Shown here one piece after another: positions 16,344 to 25,679 of a DNA stretch of 64,000 nt. Position 1 is the stretch's first letter. Each line of letters opens with the position of its first letter. Under the pieces are notes generated by a model. That model made no database searches. It saw only the letters and a program-made list of their open reading frames with translations, and was not told the DNA's origin. The stretch covers positions 1-64,000 of the forward strand of contig JAIPDO010000008.1 of assembly GCA_021737645.1 (NCBI GenBank), in the 5' to 3' direction. This DNA is from Desulfarculaceae bacterium (lineage in GTDB: Bacteria > Desulfobacterota > Desulfarculia > Desulfarculales > Desulfarculaceae). The translations under genes were made by a program, and so were the position numbers.

Positions 16344-17192
16344 TTGTCTAGTGTACGCACCGTAGAGGTGTCGGCCATCGCCGACACCGTGGCTCGCCTA
16401 TGCGGCGAAGCCGATATTATTCTGCCAGAGGACGTGCGCCAAGCCATCACCCAAGCCAAAGCCGACGAACCGTCGCCGGTAGGCCGTGAGGTACTGGAGC
16501 GCTTATTGGAAAACGCGGACATCGCGGCCGAGGAGAAGATGCCGATTTGCCAGGATTGCGGCCTGGCCATCATCTTTATCGACGTGGGCCAGGATGTCCA
16601 TATAACCGGCGGCGACCTCACCGAGGCCATCAACCAGGGCGTGCGCCGCGGCTACGAAGAAAATTACCTGCGCAAGAGTTCCTGTCACCCCTTCAGCCGG
16701 GTGAACACCGGGGACAACACCCCGGCCATAATCCACACGCGCATAGTTCCCGGCGACAAGGTCCAGATATGGGTGGTGCCCAAGGGCGGCGGGGCCGAAA
16801 ACATGTCCAAGGTCTTCCTGCTGACCCCGGCGGTTGGCCTGGCCGGCGTAAAAAAAGTGGTCATGGACACCGTGAAAAACGCCGGTCCCAACCCCTGCCC
16901 TCCCGTCATCGTGGGAGTGGCCGTGGGAGGCACTTTCGAACAAGCGGCGGTCGCCGCCAAGCGCACCCTGCTTCGCAAGTTGGATTCGGTAAGCTCCGAC
17001 CCCGAGGCGGCTGTCTTGGAAGAAGAATGGCTGGAGGACATCAACAAGTTGGGCATGGGCCCGGCAGGCCTGGGCGGACACACCTCCTGCCTCAAGGTCT
17101 TCGTTGATATCATACCGTGTCACATCGCCAGCCTGCCGGTGGCTGTCAACATGCAGTGCCACGCCGCGCGCCATAAGGAGGCCGTGCTATGA
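16344..17192 (+). CDS. Class I fumarate hydratase, alpha subunit
   Basis: Larger subunit of the two-subunit iron-sulfur fumarase that interconverts fumarate and malate (the related tartrate dehydratase has the same fold). The 282-residue product contains the cluster-binding regions MPICQDCG (about 67-74), RKSSCHPFSR and GPNPCPPVIVGV (about 180-191). TTG 16344 has CGGGAG about 8 bases upstream. The beta subunit gene overlaps its stop by 4 bases, and the fumarate reductase operon follows, which favours fumarase over tartrate dehydratase. Confidence 0.93.
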   Translation: MSSVRTVEVSAIADTVARLCGEADIILPEDVRQAITQAKADEPSPVGREVLERLLENADIAAEEKMPICQDCGLAIIFIDVGQDVHITGGDLTEAINQGVRRGYEENYLRKSSCHPFSRVNTGDNTPAIIHTRIVPGDKVQIWVVPKGGGAENMSKVFLLTPAVGLAGVKKVVMDTVKNAGPNPCPPVIVGVAVGGTFEQAAVAAKRTLLRKLDSVSSDPEAAVLEEEWLEDINKLGMGPAGLGGHTSCLKVFVDIIPCHIASLPVAVNMQCHAARHKEAVL

Positions 17193-17746
17193 GCGAGCCC
17201 ATCCGCCTTACCCCCCCGTTGAGTGAAGCCGACGTCGCCTCGCTAAAGGCCGGAGACAAGGTATTGGTCAGCGGCACCATATATACTGGACGCGACGCGG
17301 CCCACAAGCGTATCGTGGAAACCCTGGCCGAGGGTGGTACGCCCCCCTTCCCCCTGGAAGGAGCCATGATTTTTTACGTAGGCCCTTCGCCGCCCCCTCC
17401 CGGCCGGGTGATCGGAGCGGCCGGCCCTACCACCAGCTACCGCATGGATTCCTATGCGCCCGTGCTTATGGAACAGGGCCTCAGGGCCATGATCGGCAAG
17501 GGCAAGCGCAACGACGAGGTTAAACAGGCCATGGCCAAATACAAGGCCGTGTACCTGGCGGCCATCGGCGGAGCCGGGGCCCTCATGGCCCGCTGCATCA
17601 AGGAGGCCGAGGTCATCGCCTACCCCGAGCTGGGGCCCGAGGCGGTGCGGCGCTTGGTGGTTGAGGACATGCCCCTTTTCGTGGTCAATGACGTGCACGG
17701 CGGCGACCTTTATCAGCAAGGCCGCCAAGCCTACGCGCGCCGGTAA
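17189..17746 (+). CDS. Class I fumarate hydratase, beta subunit
   Basis: Smaller subunit of the iron-sulfur fumarase, 185 residues, corresponding to the C-terminal domain of one-chain class I fumarases. It has the substrate-loop motif GPTTSYRMDSY (about 78-88) and the KRNDEVKQAM and IGGAGAL regions typical of the family. It overlaps the alpha gene by 4 bases (ATGA), so translation is coupled. It works with the fumarate reductase encoded next to it in a malate-fumarate-succinate segment of the citric acid cycle, in either direction. Confidence 0.93.
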   Translation: MSEPIRLTPPLSEADVASLKAGDKVLVSGTIYTGRDAAHKRIVETLAEGGTPPFPLEGAMIFYVGPSPPPPGRVIGAAGPTTSYRMDSYAPVLMEQGLRAMIGKGKRNDEVKQAMAKYKAVYLAAIGGAGALMARCIKEAEVIAYPELGPEAVRRLVVEDMPLFVVNDVHGGDLYQQGRQAYARR

Positions 17747-17755
17747 ACATAAAAC

Positions 17756-17779
17756 CTCCGCCGCCCCGGAGCGGCGGAG
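17756..17779 (+). promoter_or_regulatory. Intercistronic hairpin between fumarase and fumarate reductase genes
   Basis: CTCCGCCGC (17756-17764) pairs with GCGGCGGAG (17771-17779) around a 6-base loop. There is no T tract, so it is more likely an RNA processing or stability element than a terminator, and the two gene sets may share a transcript. Confidence 0.55.
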
Positions 17780-17802
17780 CGAGAGAACAAGGCAGGACAA
17801 CT

Positions 17803-18468
17803 ATGAGTAGTAGCGTAGACACCGCTATTTTTGTCAAGCCCCCCACCAGGGTGTCGGCATATCTGGACTGGCTCCAGATGCTCACCGGTGCCGGGCTTAT
17901 CATGTTCATGTGGAGCCACATGGTGTTGGTGGCCAGCGTGAACATTGGCCCCAACGTGATGAACACCATCGCCTATTTCTTCGAGGCCACTTACATGGCC
18001 CAGGTGGGCGGCCCCATCATCGCGGCCACCATGCTTGTGCACTTCATCCTGGCGGCCCGCAAGATTCCCTACACCTCCGAGGCCCAGGGGGTCATCTGGC
18101 GTCACGCCCGCATGCTGCACCACACCGACACCTGGCTGTGGCTAATCCAGGCCCTCACCGCAATGATCATCCTGATCATGGGTTCGGTGCACATCTGGAC
18201 CGTATTGACCAACCTGCCCATCACCGCGGCCAAAAGCGCCATGCGGGTGCAGGGCGGCTTCTGGGGCGTATTTTATCTGATCCTCCTGCCCATGGTGGAG
18301 TTGCACGTGGGCATCGGCTTTTACCGCATCGGGGTAAAGTGGGGCTTCATCAAGCGCAGCGGGCGCAAGAAGTTCCACCGGTTCGAAAACATCTGGACCG
18401 GCGTCTTCATCCTGATTGGCCTGATCACCATCATTCGGCTGTGGACCCTGCCGATTGCTGGCAACTAA
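17803..18468 (+). CDS. frdC: Fumarate reductase/succinate dehydrogenase cytochrome b subunit
   Basis: Membrane anchor of a B-type (single large cytochrome b) quinol:fumarate reductase or succinate:quinone reductase. The 221-residue product has five predicted membrane helices, and four histidines in positions suited to two hemes b: His39, His80, His130 and His168. It passes electrons between menaquinone and the iron-sulfur subunit. Gene order C-A-B matches that of Wolinella and deltaproteobacterial enzymes. Direction of catalysis cannot be read from sequence. Confidence 0.93.
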   Translation: MSSSVDTAIFVKPPTRVSAYLDWLQMLTGAGLIMFMWSHMVLVASVNIGPNVMNTIAYFFEATYMAQVGGPIIAATMLVHFILAARKIPYTSEAQGVIWRHARMLHHTDTWLWLIQALTAMIILIMGSVHIWTVLTNLPITAAKSAMRVQGGFWGVFYLILLPMVELHVGIGFYRIGVKWGFIKRSGRKKFHRFENIWTGVFILIGLITIIRLWTLPIAGN

Positions 18469-18481
18469 GGAGGACGCCACC

Positions 18482-20326
18482 ATGGAACACGAAACTTTCT
18501 ACACAGACCTGTTGTGTGTCGGAGCCGGGTTGGCCGGCGAAAGGGTGGCCATCTCCGCCGCGGCGGCCGGATTCGACGCCATCCTCCTGAGCCTGGTTCC
18601 CGCCCGCCGCTCCCACTCCTGCGCCGCCGAAGGCGGCATGCAGGCCGCCCTGGGCAACTGCGCCATGGGCGAGGGCGACAGCCCTGACGTGCACTTCGCC
18701 GACACGGTGAAGGGCTCGGACTGGGGCTGCGACCAGGAGTGCGCCCGCATCTTCGCCGACACCGCGCCCATCGCGGTGCGTGAGGCGGCCAACTGGGGCA
18801 TGCCCTGGAACCGCGTCGTGGCCGGCAAGGCCAAATACTGGAAGGGCGGCGAGGAGTTCGAGGCCGAAGAGAAAAAAGACAAGCACGGCCTTATCACCGC
18901 CCGCGCCTTTGGCGGCACCGCCAAGTGGCGCACCTGCTACACCGCCGACGGCACCGGCCACACCCTGCTCTACACCCTGGACAACAAGGTGACCCAGCTG
19001 GGAGTGCGGGTGCACGACCGGGTGGAAGCGGTGAGCCTGATCCACGACGGCGAAAACTGCATCGGCTGCGTGGCCCGCGACCTCAAGACCGGCAAGCTCC
19101 GCGTCTATCTGGCCAAGGCCACCCTAATCGCCACCGGCGGCTATGGGCGCCTGTACTCCGAGACCACCAACACGGTGATCAACGAGGGCGGCGGCCACAT
19201 CATCGCCCAAGACACCGGCCTGGTGCCCTTCGGCAACCCAGAGGCGGTGCAGTTCCACCCCACCGGCGTGGTGCCCACCAACATCCTGGTCACCGAGGGC
19301 TGCCGCGGCGACGGCGGCACCCTGCTGGACGTGGACGAAAAGCGCTTCATGGACATCTACGAGCCCGCCAAGGCCGAGCTGGCCTCGCGAGACGTGGTCA
19401 GCCGCTGGATGATGTATCACATCGCCCAGGGCAAGGGCGTGCCCTCCCCCTACGGCGATCACCTCTGGCTGGACATCCGCCACCTGGGGGCCAAGCACAT
19501 CACCACCAAGCTGCGCGAGGTCTACGACCTGTGCCGCCACTTCCTGGGGGTCAACCCCATCAACCAGCTCATCCCGGTGCGCCCGGCCCAGCACTACTCC
19601 ATGGGCGGGGTGCGCACCAACAGCGACGGCGCGGCCTACGGGCTTAAAGGCCTGTTCTCCTGCGGTGAGTCGGCCTGTTGGGACATGCACGGCTTCAACC
19701 GCCTGGGCGGCAACTCCCTGGCCGAAACCATCGTGGCCGGCCGCCATGTGGGCATGAAGGTGGTGGAGTTCCTGGAGGGAGCCGAGGTCACCCTCAACTC
19801 GCGCCTGGCCGACGAGGGCGTGGTCAAAGAAACCGAGCGCATAGAGCGCCTGGTGAACCGGACCGACGGCGCGGAAAACGTCTACGCCATCAAGGACGCC
19901 ATGCAACTGGTGATGATGGAGAAGGTGGGCATCTTCCGCAACGGAGCGGACCTGCAAGCCGCAGTGGACAGCCTGCGCGAAATCTACGCCAAGGCCAAGA
20001 AGATCGGCCTACGCTCCAGCGGCATCGGAGCCAACCCGGAGTTGTCCCTGGCGCTCAAGATGCCTGGTATGGTGCGTTTGGCCATCTGCGTGGCCTACGG
20101 CGCCCTGATGCGCACCGAGAGCCGGGGCTGCCACGCCCGCGACGACTACCAAGCGCGCAACGACCGCGACTGGCTCAACCGCACCCTGGCCTATTGGCCC
20201 GACCTTGACGCCGATCTGCCGGATCTGCGCTACGAGCCGTCCACCAAGGTCATGTACATGCCGCCTGGCGACCGCGGCTACGGCAAGACCGAGATTATTC
20301 CCATGGACTCCCCCAAAGAGGACTAG
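18482..20326 (+). CDS. frdA: Fumarate reductase/succinate dehydrogenase flavoprotein subunit
   Basis: Catalytic subunit with covalently bound FAD, 614 residues. It has the N-terminal GAGLAGERVA nucleotide motif, the FAD-attachment histidine in SHSCAAEGGM (about 44-53), the active-site region QFHPTGVVP and GEGG-equivalent TEGCRGDGG, and the substrate-binding HYSMGGVRTN. ATG 18482 has AAGGAGG 8 bases upstream; an in-frame TTG at 18455 lies inside the cytochrome gene and is disfavoured. It is cotranscribed with the anchor before it and the iron-sulfur subunit after it. Confidence 0.95.
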   Translation: MEHETFYTDLLCVGAGLAGERVAISAAAAGFDAILLSLVPARRSHSCAAEGGMQAALGNCAMGEGDSPDVHFADTVKGSDWGCDQECARIFADTAPIAVREAANWGMPWNRVVAGKAKYWKGGEEFEAEEKKDKHGLITARAFGGTAKWRTCYTADGTGHTLLYTLDNKVTQLGVRVHDRVEAVSLIHDGENCIGCVARDLKTGKLRVYLAKATLIATGGYGRLYSETTNTVINEGGGHIIAQDTGLVPFGNPEAVQFHPTGVVPTNILVTEGCRGDGGTLLDVDEKRFMDIYEPAKAELASRDVVSRWMMYHIAQGKGVPSPYGDHLWLDIRHLGAKHITTKLREVYDLCRHFLGVNPINQLIPVRPAQHYSMGGVRTNSDGAAYGLKGLFSCGESACWDMHGFNRLGGNSLAETIVAGRHVGMKVVEFLEGAEVTLNSRLADEGVVKETERIERLVNRTDGAENVYAIKDAMQLVMMEKVGIFRNGADLQAAVDSLREIYAKAKKIGLRSSGIGANPELSLALKMPGMVRLAICVAYGALMRTESRGCHARDDYQARNDRDWLNRTLAYWPDLDADLPDLRYEPSTKVMYMPPGDRGYGKTEIIPMDSPKED

Positions 20327-20328
20327 CC

Positions 20329-21093
20329 ATGAGCAGGCAACTGAAATTCAATATATTCCGGTTCAATCCCGAGGACCCCAAGTCCGAGCCCCATACCGAC
20401 ACCTTCATGCTGGAGGAAACCCCCAGCCTTACCCTGTTCATCGCCCTCAACAAGATCCGCGAAGAGCAGGACCCGTCTTTGATGTTCGATTTCGCCTGCC
20501 GCATGGCCATCTGCGGCTCCTGCGGCATGGTCATCAACGGCCGTCCCGGCCTGGCGTGCAAGACCCTGACCGTGGAACTGCCCGAAGAGATCACCCTGAT
20601 GCCCCTGCCGGTGTTCAAGCTGGTGGGCGACCTCTCGGTGGACACCGGCACCTGGTTCCGCCAGACCAACACCAAGATCGAGTCCTGGATTCACTCGGAC
20701 CAGGAGTTTGATCCCGAGTCCGTGGAAGAACGCATGGAAAACGACCTGGCCAACTCCATCTTCGAGTTGGAGCGCTGCATCGAGTGCGGCTGCTGCGTGG
20801 CCTCCTGCGGCACGGCCAACATGCGCGAGGACTTTGTGGGGGCCTTCGCCCTGAACCGCATCAGCCGCTTCATCATGGACCCCAGGGATAAGCGTACTGA
20901 TCCCGAATACTTCGAAGTGGTGGGCACCGACCAGGGCATCTTCGGCTGCATGGGCTTGTTGGCCTGCGAAGATGTATGCCCCCGCGAGCTGCCCCTGCAA
21001 GACCAGTTGGGCATCCTGCGCCGCAAGATGGCCTTCGTGGGGCTCAAAAACATCTTCAAACCCAAAGAGAAGGGCCGCCACCGGCGCTTCTAG
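20329..21093 (+). CDS. frdB: Fumarate reductase/succinate dehydrogenase iron-sulfur subunit
   Basis: Electron-transfer subunit with three clusters, 254 residues. The 2Fe-2S site is CRMAICGSCG (about 52-61) plus a later Cys in GLAC, the 4Fe-4S site is CIECGCCVASC (about 150-160), and the 3Fe-4S site is CMGLLACEDVCP (about 207-218). It links the flavoprotein to the heme anchor. The gene begins 2 bases after the flavoprotein gene and ends the operon, with a terminator 22 bases downstream. Confidence 0.95.
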   Translation: MSRQLKFNIFRFNPEDPKSEPHTDTFMLEETPSLTLFIALNKIREEQDPSLMFDFACRMAICGSCGMVINGRPGLACKTLTVELPEEITLMPLPVFKLVGDLSVDTGTWFRQTNTKIESWIHSDQEFDPESVEERMENDLANSIFELERCIECGCCVASCGTANMREDFVGAFALNRISRFIMDPRDKRTDPEYFEVVGTDQGIFGCMGLLACEDVCPRELPLQDQLGILRRKMAFVGLKNIFKPKEKGRHRRF

Positions 21094-21114
21094 CATCATA
21101 AGCAACACTTACGG

Positions 21115-21142
21115 CGGGCCGCCCTTTGGGGCGGCCCGTTTT
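21115..21142 (+). terminator. Intrinsic terminator after the fumarate reductase operon
   Basis: CGGGCCGCCC (21115-21124) pairs with GGGCGGCCCG (21129-21138), loop TTTG, followed by TTTT. Confidence 0.85.
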
Positions 21143-21177
21143 GTGGTGACCGCCCCGCCCGGCAAAGGAATTTGTGT

Positions 21178-21207
21178 TTGACACTTCCCTGGGGTCTGGT
21201 CTAGCAT
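21178..21207 (+). promoter_or_regulatory. Predicted sigma-70 promoter for hpt
   Basis: TTGACA at 21178-21183 and TAGCAT at 21202-21207 are separated by 18 bases. The pair lies between the terminator at 21115-21142 and the hpt start at 21279, as expected for a new transcription unit. Confidence 0.6.
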
Positions 21208-21278
21208 GAACAGGGAATAACTATTGAAACCGGACGGTTGTGACACCAAGCCCCGCCGGAGGCTCACAGGAGCGTCTT

Positions 21279-21821
21279 TTGACAGACAACCCGTCGATCA
21301 AGGTCGTTTTTTCACCCGAGGCTATCCAACGCCGAGTGAGGGAACTGGCCGAACAGATCACCGCCGATTTTGCCGGTCAGCAGCCCATAATGCTGGGCGT
21401 GCTCAAGGGCTGTTTCATCTTTTTGAGCGACCTGGTGCGCCAAGTGGACTTCCCCCTGGAGGTGGACTTCGTGCGCCTGGCCTCCTACGGCAGCTCGGAC
21501 ACCTCCAGCGGCAGGGTGCAGTTGGTAAAGGCTTTGGAACTGCCCATCAAGGGCCGCCCGGTAGTGGTGGTGGAAGACATTATCGACACCGGGGTCACCC
21601 TCAAGTGGCTCCGCGAATACCTGGAGGCCATGGAACCCAGTTCGGTGCACCTGTGCGTATTGGTGGACAAAGCCGAGCGCCGCGAGGTGGAGGTCGAAGT
21701 GGATTACGTGGGGTTCAAGGTTCCCGGCGGCTTCCTGGTGGGCTACGGCCTGGACTTTGACGAGCAATATCGTTTCCTGTCCGGTATTTACGAGCTAACC
21801 CAGCAAGGAGCCGGCAAATAG
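21279..21821 (+). CDS. hpt: Hypoxanthine phosphoribosyltransferase
   Basis: Purine-salvage enzyme that joins hypoxanthine or guanine to PRPP to give IMP or GMP. The 180-residue product has the PRPP-binding signature VVVVEDIIDTGVTL (about 91-104), the flexible-loop region LASYGSSDTSSG and the base-contact region VDYVGFKVP. I place the start at TTG 21279, 6 bases after CAGGAG, which gives the normal family length; an in-frame GTG at 21240 would add 13 residues without a ribosome site. It is followed after 2 bases by a zinc-ribbon protein gene. Confidence 0.93.
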   Translation: MTDNPSIKVVFSPEAIQRRVRELAEQITADFAGQQPIMLGVLKGCFIFLSDLVRQVDFPLEVDFVRLASYGSSDTSSGRVQLVKALELPIKGRPVVVVEDIIDTGVTLKWLREYLEAMEPSSVHLCVLVDKAERREVEVEVDYVGFKVPGGFLVGYGLDFDEQYRFLSGIYELTQQGAGK

Positions 21822-21823
21822 CC

Positions 21824-22807
21824 ATGAAGGTGCATTGCCAAACTTGCGGCACGGATTTCCGCCTGGACGACAGCCTGGTTCCGCCGGAAGGCGCCTGGGT
21901 GCGTTGCTCTCAATGTGGCGATGTCTTCCAGGTGGCTCCCGAGGTTCAGGAAGCGACCGATCCCCTGGAAATAGCTCCCCAGGAGCCGGAGCAAGTCGCG
22001 CCCGAAGCCCCCGAGGCTCGGCCGGAGCCCACGGCGGACCCGCAAGGAGAGCCCGCCCCAGACCCGGAGGCTGGTTTTTGGGCCGAGGAGGTCACGGCCA
22101 GTTCGTTGGACCTCTCCCAGGTGGACCGGGCCGAACAGGAACGAGCCAGCAAAAGGGCTGACTTCGGCCTGGAGCAGCGGCCCGAAATCGCCGAGCGCCC
22201 CCCAAGGGGCCCCTTGTTCAAAGTCGTTTTCTGGCTGATAGGCATCCTGTTGTTGGCCGCGATTACCGCCTTGGGCTCGGTATTGGTCATGTCTCGCCTG
22301 GGGGTGGGTCATGACGTGGTGGAGCGGGCCGCCCGCTTGCCGGGCATGGCCCCCCTGATGGGGCGCTCATCCAAAGGCGGCTCCCAGGCGGCGGACACGG
22401 CTGCGGTGCGCATGAGCCTGGTGGAGGTGAAAAGCTTCAACCGTATCAATGAGACTTCGGGCCGCATTTTCGTAATTCAGGGCAAGGTGGTCAACCATCA
22501 TCCACGCCCCCGGTCCTCGGTGTTGGTGCAAGGCACCTTGCACGACGCCACGGGCAAAACGGTGCGTCAGGCCTCCTCTTACGCTGGCAGCGCCTTCACC
22601 CCCGAGGAGTTGCGTTTCCTTAGCTTGGGGGCCATTGAGCGCCGACTGTCCAGCCCCCTGTCCTTGGACGGCAAGCCCTACGTGGTGGCCCCGGGCGAGC
22701 CACTGCCCTTCATGATGGTTCTGACCAACGTCCCCGACCAGCCCCTTGAGTACACTGCGGCAGTAATCGGGTCGGACCCGGCAGAGGAAAGGCCGGTGCT
22801 GCGCTGA
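21824..22807 (+). CDS. Zinc-ribbon (MJ0042-type) membrane protein with DUF3426-like C-terminal domain
   Basis: A 327-residue protein. The N-terminal MJ0042-type zinc ribbon has CQTC and CSQC (about residues 5-31), then comes a Glu/Pro-rich linker (about 38-115), one membrane helix (about 129-152) and a C-terminal extracytoplasmic domain resembling DUF3426, which has an FxxAM-type beta-sandwich. The architecture is known in many Proteobacteria, but no function is established. It may sense or scaffold at the membrane. Coupled to hpt by a 2-base gap. Confidence 0.8.
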   Translation: MKVHCQTCGTDFRLDDSLVPPEGAWVRCSQCGDVFQVAPEVQEATDPLEIAPQEPEQVAPEAPEARPEPTADPQGEPAPDPEAGFWAEEVTASSLDLSQVDRAEQERASKRADFGLEQRPEIAERPPRGPLFKVVFWLIGILLLAAITALGSVLVMSRLGVGHDVVERAARLPGMAPLMGRSSKGGSQAADTAAVRMSLVEVKSFNRINETSGRIFVIQGKVVNHHPRPRSSVLVQGTLHDATGKTVRQASSYAGSAFTPEELRFLSLGAIERRLSSPLSLDGKPYVVAPGEPLPFMMVLTNVPDQPLEYTAAVIGSDPAEERPVLR

Positions 22808-22842
22808 TCTTCATTCCAAAGCGAAAAGCCGGGAAGCCCTGG

Positions 22843-23862
22843 GTGGCGCAACCGGCTTACAGGGGCATGATTCAGCGGGTAATTTGGGGTGTGGTGTGCA
22901 GCTTGGGCGTGATTCTCATGGGCACCCTGGGCTACCGGTGGGTCGAGGACTACACCTGGCTTGAATCCATCTACATGACCATCATCACCGTGACCACGGT
23001 GGGTTTCGGCGAGGTGCGCCCCCTCAGCTCCAGCGGCCGCATCTTCACCATGGTGTTGATGCTATCAGGGGTGGGCACAATCTTGTACTTGCTCACCACC
23101 CTCACCCAGCTGGTGGTGGAGGGCAAACTTCGGGAGATAATGGGGAGAAGAAGCTTGGAAAGAGCCATACGCTCCTTGAAGGATCACTACATCGTCTGCG
23201 GCTACGGCCGCATCGGCGCCCTGGTCACCGAGATGATTAGAGACGCGGGGCGCGATGTGGTGGTCATCGACAACAGCGATGAGGCTACTCGCCGCTTGGA
23301 GAGCGAGGGAATCCACTACGTGCTGGGCTCGGCCACTGAAGACGAGAGCCTGTTTGACGCCGGGGTGGAGCGTGCCCAGGGACTCATCGCCACGGTGAGC
23401 TCCGACGCGGACAACGTCTACATCGTGCTGACCGCCAAAGACCTGCGCCCGGATATCTTCGTAATCGCCCGGGCCACCGAACCAGGCAGCGAGCGCAAAC
23501 TCAAGCACGCCGGGGCGGACAAGGTGGTGAGCCCCTATTTCATCGGAGCCAGGCGCATCGCCCAGACGGTAATCCGCCCCTCGGTGGCCGATTTCATCGA
23601 CCTCACCTTTCACAGCACCACCGAGCAGCCCCTGCGCATGGAAGAGCTGGCCGTGGGGGCCCAGGCCGAATTGGCCGGGGTGAGCCTCAAGGACTCGGGC
23701 ATCCGCCAAACGCTGGACCTCATCGTGCTGGCCGTCAAAAAGGCCGACGGCAGCATGAGCTTCAACCCCCCGGCGGACACGGTGGTGGAGGTGGGCGACA
23801 CCCTCATCGCCATGGGACCGGGCAGTTCCATGAGCAAACTAGCCAAAATTTTGGGCAACTGA
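22843..23862 (+). CDS. Potassium channel protein with TrkA-N/RCK domains
   Basis: Two-helix ion channel of the MthK/Kch type, 339 residues. Membrane helices lie at about 11-30 and 65-90, with the selectivity filter TVGFGE between them (about 50-55). The cytoplasmic RCK part begins with the nucleotide-binding VCGYGRIG (about 118-125) and includes Asp at VVIDNSDE; a TrkA-C domain closes the protein (about 255-335). It gates K+ flux in response to a nucleotide or ion ligand that cannot be told from sequence. Start GTG 22843. It ends 5 bases from the convergent EamA gene. Confidence 0.92.
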   Translation: MAQPAYRGMIQRVIWGVVCSLGVILMGTLGYRWVEDYTWLESIYMTIITVTTVGFGEVRPLSSSGRIFTMVLMLSGVGTILYLLTTLTQLVVEGKLREIMGRRSLERAIRSLKDHYIVCGYGRIGALVTEMIRDAGRDVVVIDNSDEATRRLESEGIHYVLGSATEDESLFDAGVERAQGLIATVSSDADNVYIVLTAKDLRPDIFVIARATEPGSERKLKHAGADKVVSPYFIGARRIAQTVIRPSVADFIDLTFHSTTEQPLRMEELAVGAQAELAGVSLKDSGIRQTLDLIVLAVKKADGSMSFNPPADTVVEVGDTLIAMGPGSSMSKLAKILGN

Positions 23863-23867
23863 CCCGC

Positions 23868-24731
23868 CTAACCGGCCAGCAAGATAACCACCGCTCCGGC
23901 CACCATGAGGCCGCTGGCCATTAGGTGTTGGGCCAGGCGCGCCTCCTTCAGGAACACCCCGCCATAAAGCACGGCCATGATGATGCTCAGGCGCTTGACC
24001 GCCACCATGTAGGCGGCCGGGGCCAGGGACAGGGACCAGAAGTGGGACACCAGCATGGCCGCCATGCACAGCCCCACCCCCAAGGCGGGCCATGGACGGC
24101 GCAGCCAGTCCCAGCCCACTTGCCGCCGCGCGGCCAGCGCCCCTACGATGATAAGAGCCAAACCCAAGGGATAAAGCGAAGCCATGAACCAGGGCCCCGA
24201 GGCGGCCAAGGCCACCTTGCCCAGAGTCAGGGTGTAGCCGTACAAGGCGCTAACCGCCAGGGCCAAAAGGGAGCCCTTCTCCTTGGTAACCGCCAACAGC
24301 GGCGCGGACCAACCCCGGCGAACCTGGTGCAGGTTGAGGGCATAGGCCCCAGCCACCACCAGCACCACCCCTACAAGCCCGGCGGTGGTGGGTAGTTCGT
24401 CCAGAAACAGCCAGCCGGTGCCGATCACGAACAGGGGCGTAAAGGCCATGAAGGGCATGGTCAGAGACAAGGGCGATAACTGAATGGCTCGCAAATAAAG
24501 AAACAGGGCGGCCACCTCGGCGGGTAGGGCCAACCCCGCGGCCCAGAAGAAAGCCGGCTCTATGCGAGGCATGGGGTTGAGGAGCAGCACCGCCAGGCAC
24601 ACCGGGGCCAAGCCGGTGAGGCGCACCAGAACCATCTGCCCCACCGGAAGGTCGCTGAAATGGCGCTTGGTCAGATAGTCGGCCGTGGCCAGAAAAAAGG
24701 CCGAACTCAGAGCCAGCCAAAACCAACTCAT
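23868..24731 (-). CDS. EamA/DMT-family transporter
   Basis: A 287-residue inner-membrane protein with about ten hydrophobic helices arranged as two EamA repeats (about 1-130 and 148-287), typical of drug/metabolite transporters. The substrate is unknown. ATG 24731 overlaps the stop of the sugar kinase gene by 4 bases (ATGA); the frame stays open further upstream to 25007 but that part lies within the kinase gene. Tight coupling to a PfkB-type kinase suggests export or import of a small sugar-like metabolite, as inference only. Confidence 0.88.
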   Translation of the reverse strand: MSWFWLALSSAFFLATADYLTKRHFSDLPVGQMVLVRLTGLAPVCLAVLLLNPMPRIEPAFFWAAGLALPAEVAALFLYLRAIQLSPLSLTMPFMAFTPLFVIGTGWLFLDELPTTAGLVGVVLVVAGAYALNLHQVRRGWSAPLLAVTKEKGSLLALAVSALYGYTLTLGKVALAASGPWFMASLYPLGLALIIVGALAARRQVGWDWLRRPWPALGVGLCMAAMLVSHFWSLSLAPAAYMVAVKRLSIIMAVLYGGVFLKEARLAQHLMASGLMVAGAVVILLAG

Positions 24732-25675
24732 GAGGCGTGTTGGCGCAAGAACGCCTCCAACCCGGCCCGGTCGGGCAAGGCGGTGCGCCCGCCCAAGGCG
24801 GTTACGCTTATGGCGGCCAGGGCGCAGGCCGAGGCCAGGGTCTGCCCGGGCCCTTGCCCCAGCAAGATGGCGTCGGCCATTCCCGCGTGAAACACGTCCC
24901 CCGCCCCGGTGGTGTCCAACGCCCGCACCGCAAAGCCGGGGTGGCTGAATAGCTCGCCCTTGGCCAGCAACTGGGCGCCCCCCTCCCCCATGGTGCGCCC
25001 GGCCCACAGCGGCCCCATGTCGGCCAGGGCCTTCAGCGCCTCCGTGGGGTTGTCCTTACCGGTGAGGCGCTGGGCAAAATCGCGATCCCCCATGACCACG
25101 TGGCATAGACTCACCAACTCGGCGGTACCTTCTCGCACCCTTTCGGCGTCCAGGGTGACCACCGCCCCGGCGGCGCGGGCCACGCGGGCCGCCTCCAGGC
25201 CGGCGGCTATGAAGTGGCCATCCAAGTGCAACAGGCGGCAGGAAACAAGCTGTTCGCGGCTTAGGTCATCAGGCTCCAGGCGGCAGGTTTCGTCCCTGGC
25301 CCAGACTATGGTGCGCTCGCCGCCGCCCTCTTCCACCAGAATGAAGGCCTCCTGGCTGCGCGCGCCCGGCTTGACCACCAGGCCGCCGGTATCCACCCCG
25401 AACTCACCCAGGCGGGTCTGCGCCAGGCGCCCGGCCTGGTCATCGCCCACCGCACCGGCGTAGCTCACCCGGTGGCCCAGACGGGCCAGGGCGCAGGCGG
25501 CGGTGGCCGCCTGGCCTCCGCCGGAGTTGATCATGCGGCGCATACGGAGTTTGCTCCCCCGGACTGGATAGCGGGGGATAAGGCAAAGGTGGTCCGAGGC
25601 GTTGAGCCCCAGACAAATGGCGTCCCAAGGACGCTGCCCGGCCGCGGGCAAGGGCAAAGGCCCGCCGCCGGGCAA
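24728..25675 (-). CDS. PfkB/ribokinase-family carbohydrate kinase
   Basis: Phosphorylates a sugar or nucleoside-like substrate with ATP; 315 residues, normal for the family. Motifs are the N-terminal GGG of the substrate site (SGGGQAATAA, about 50-59) and the signature DTTGAGDVFHAG (about 255-266) with the catalytic Asp. I chose TTG 25675 because AGGAGGG (25684-25690) lies 8 bases upstream; longer in-frame starts fall inside the preceding hydrolase gene. Substrate not identifiable. Part of the run DUF3842-CooT-MBL-PfkB-EamA. Confidence 0.9.
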   Translation of the reverse strand: MPGGGPLPLPAAGQRPWDAICLGLNASDHLCLIPRYPVRGSKLRMRRMINSGGGQAATAACALARLGHRVSYAGAVGDDQAGRLAQTRLGEFGVDTGGLVVKPGARSQEAFILVEEGGGERTIVWARDETCRLEPDDLSREQLVSCRLLHLDGHFIAAGLEAARVARAAGAVVTLDAERVREGTAELVSLCHVVMGDRDFAQRLTGKDNPTEALKALADMGPLWAGRTMGEGGAQLLAKGELFSHPGFAVRALDTTGAGDVFHAGMADAILLGQGPGQTLASACALAAISVTALGGRTALPDRAGLEAFLRQHAS

Positions 25676-25679
25676 GAGG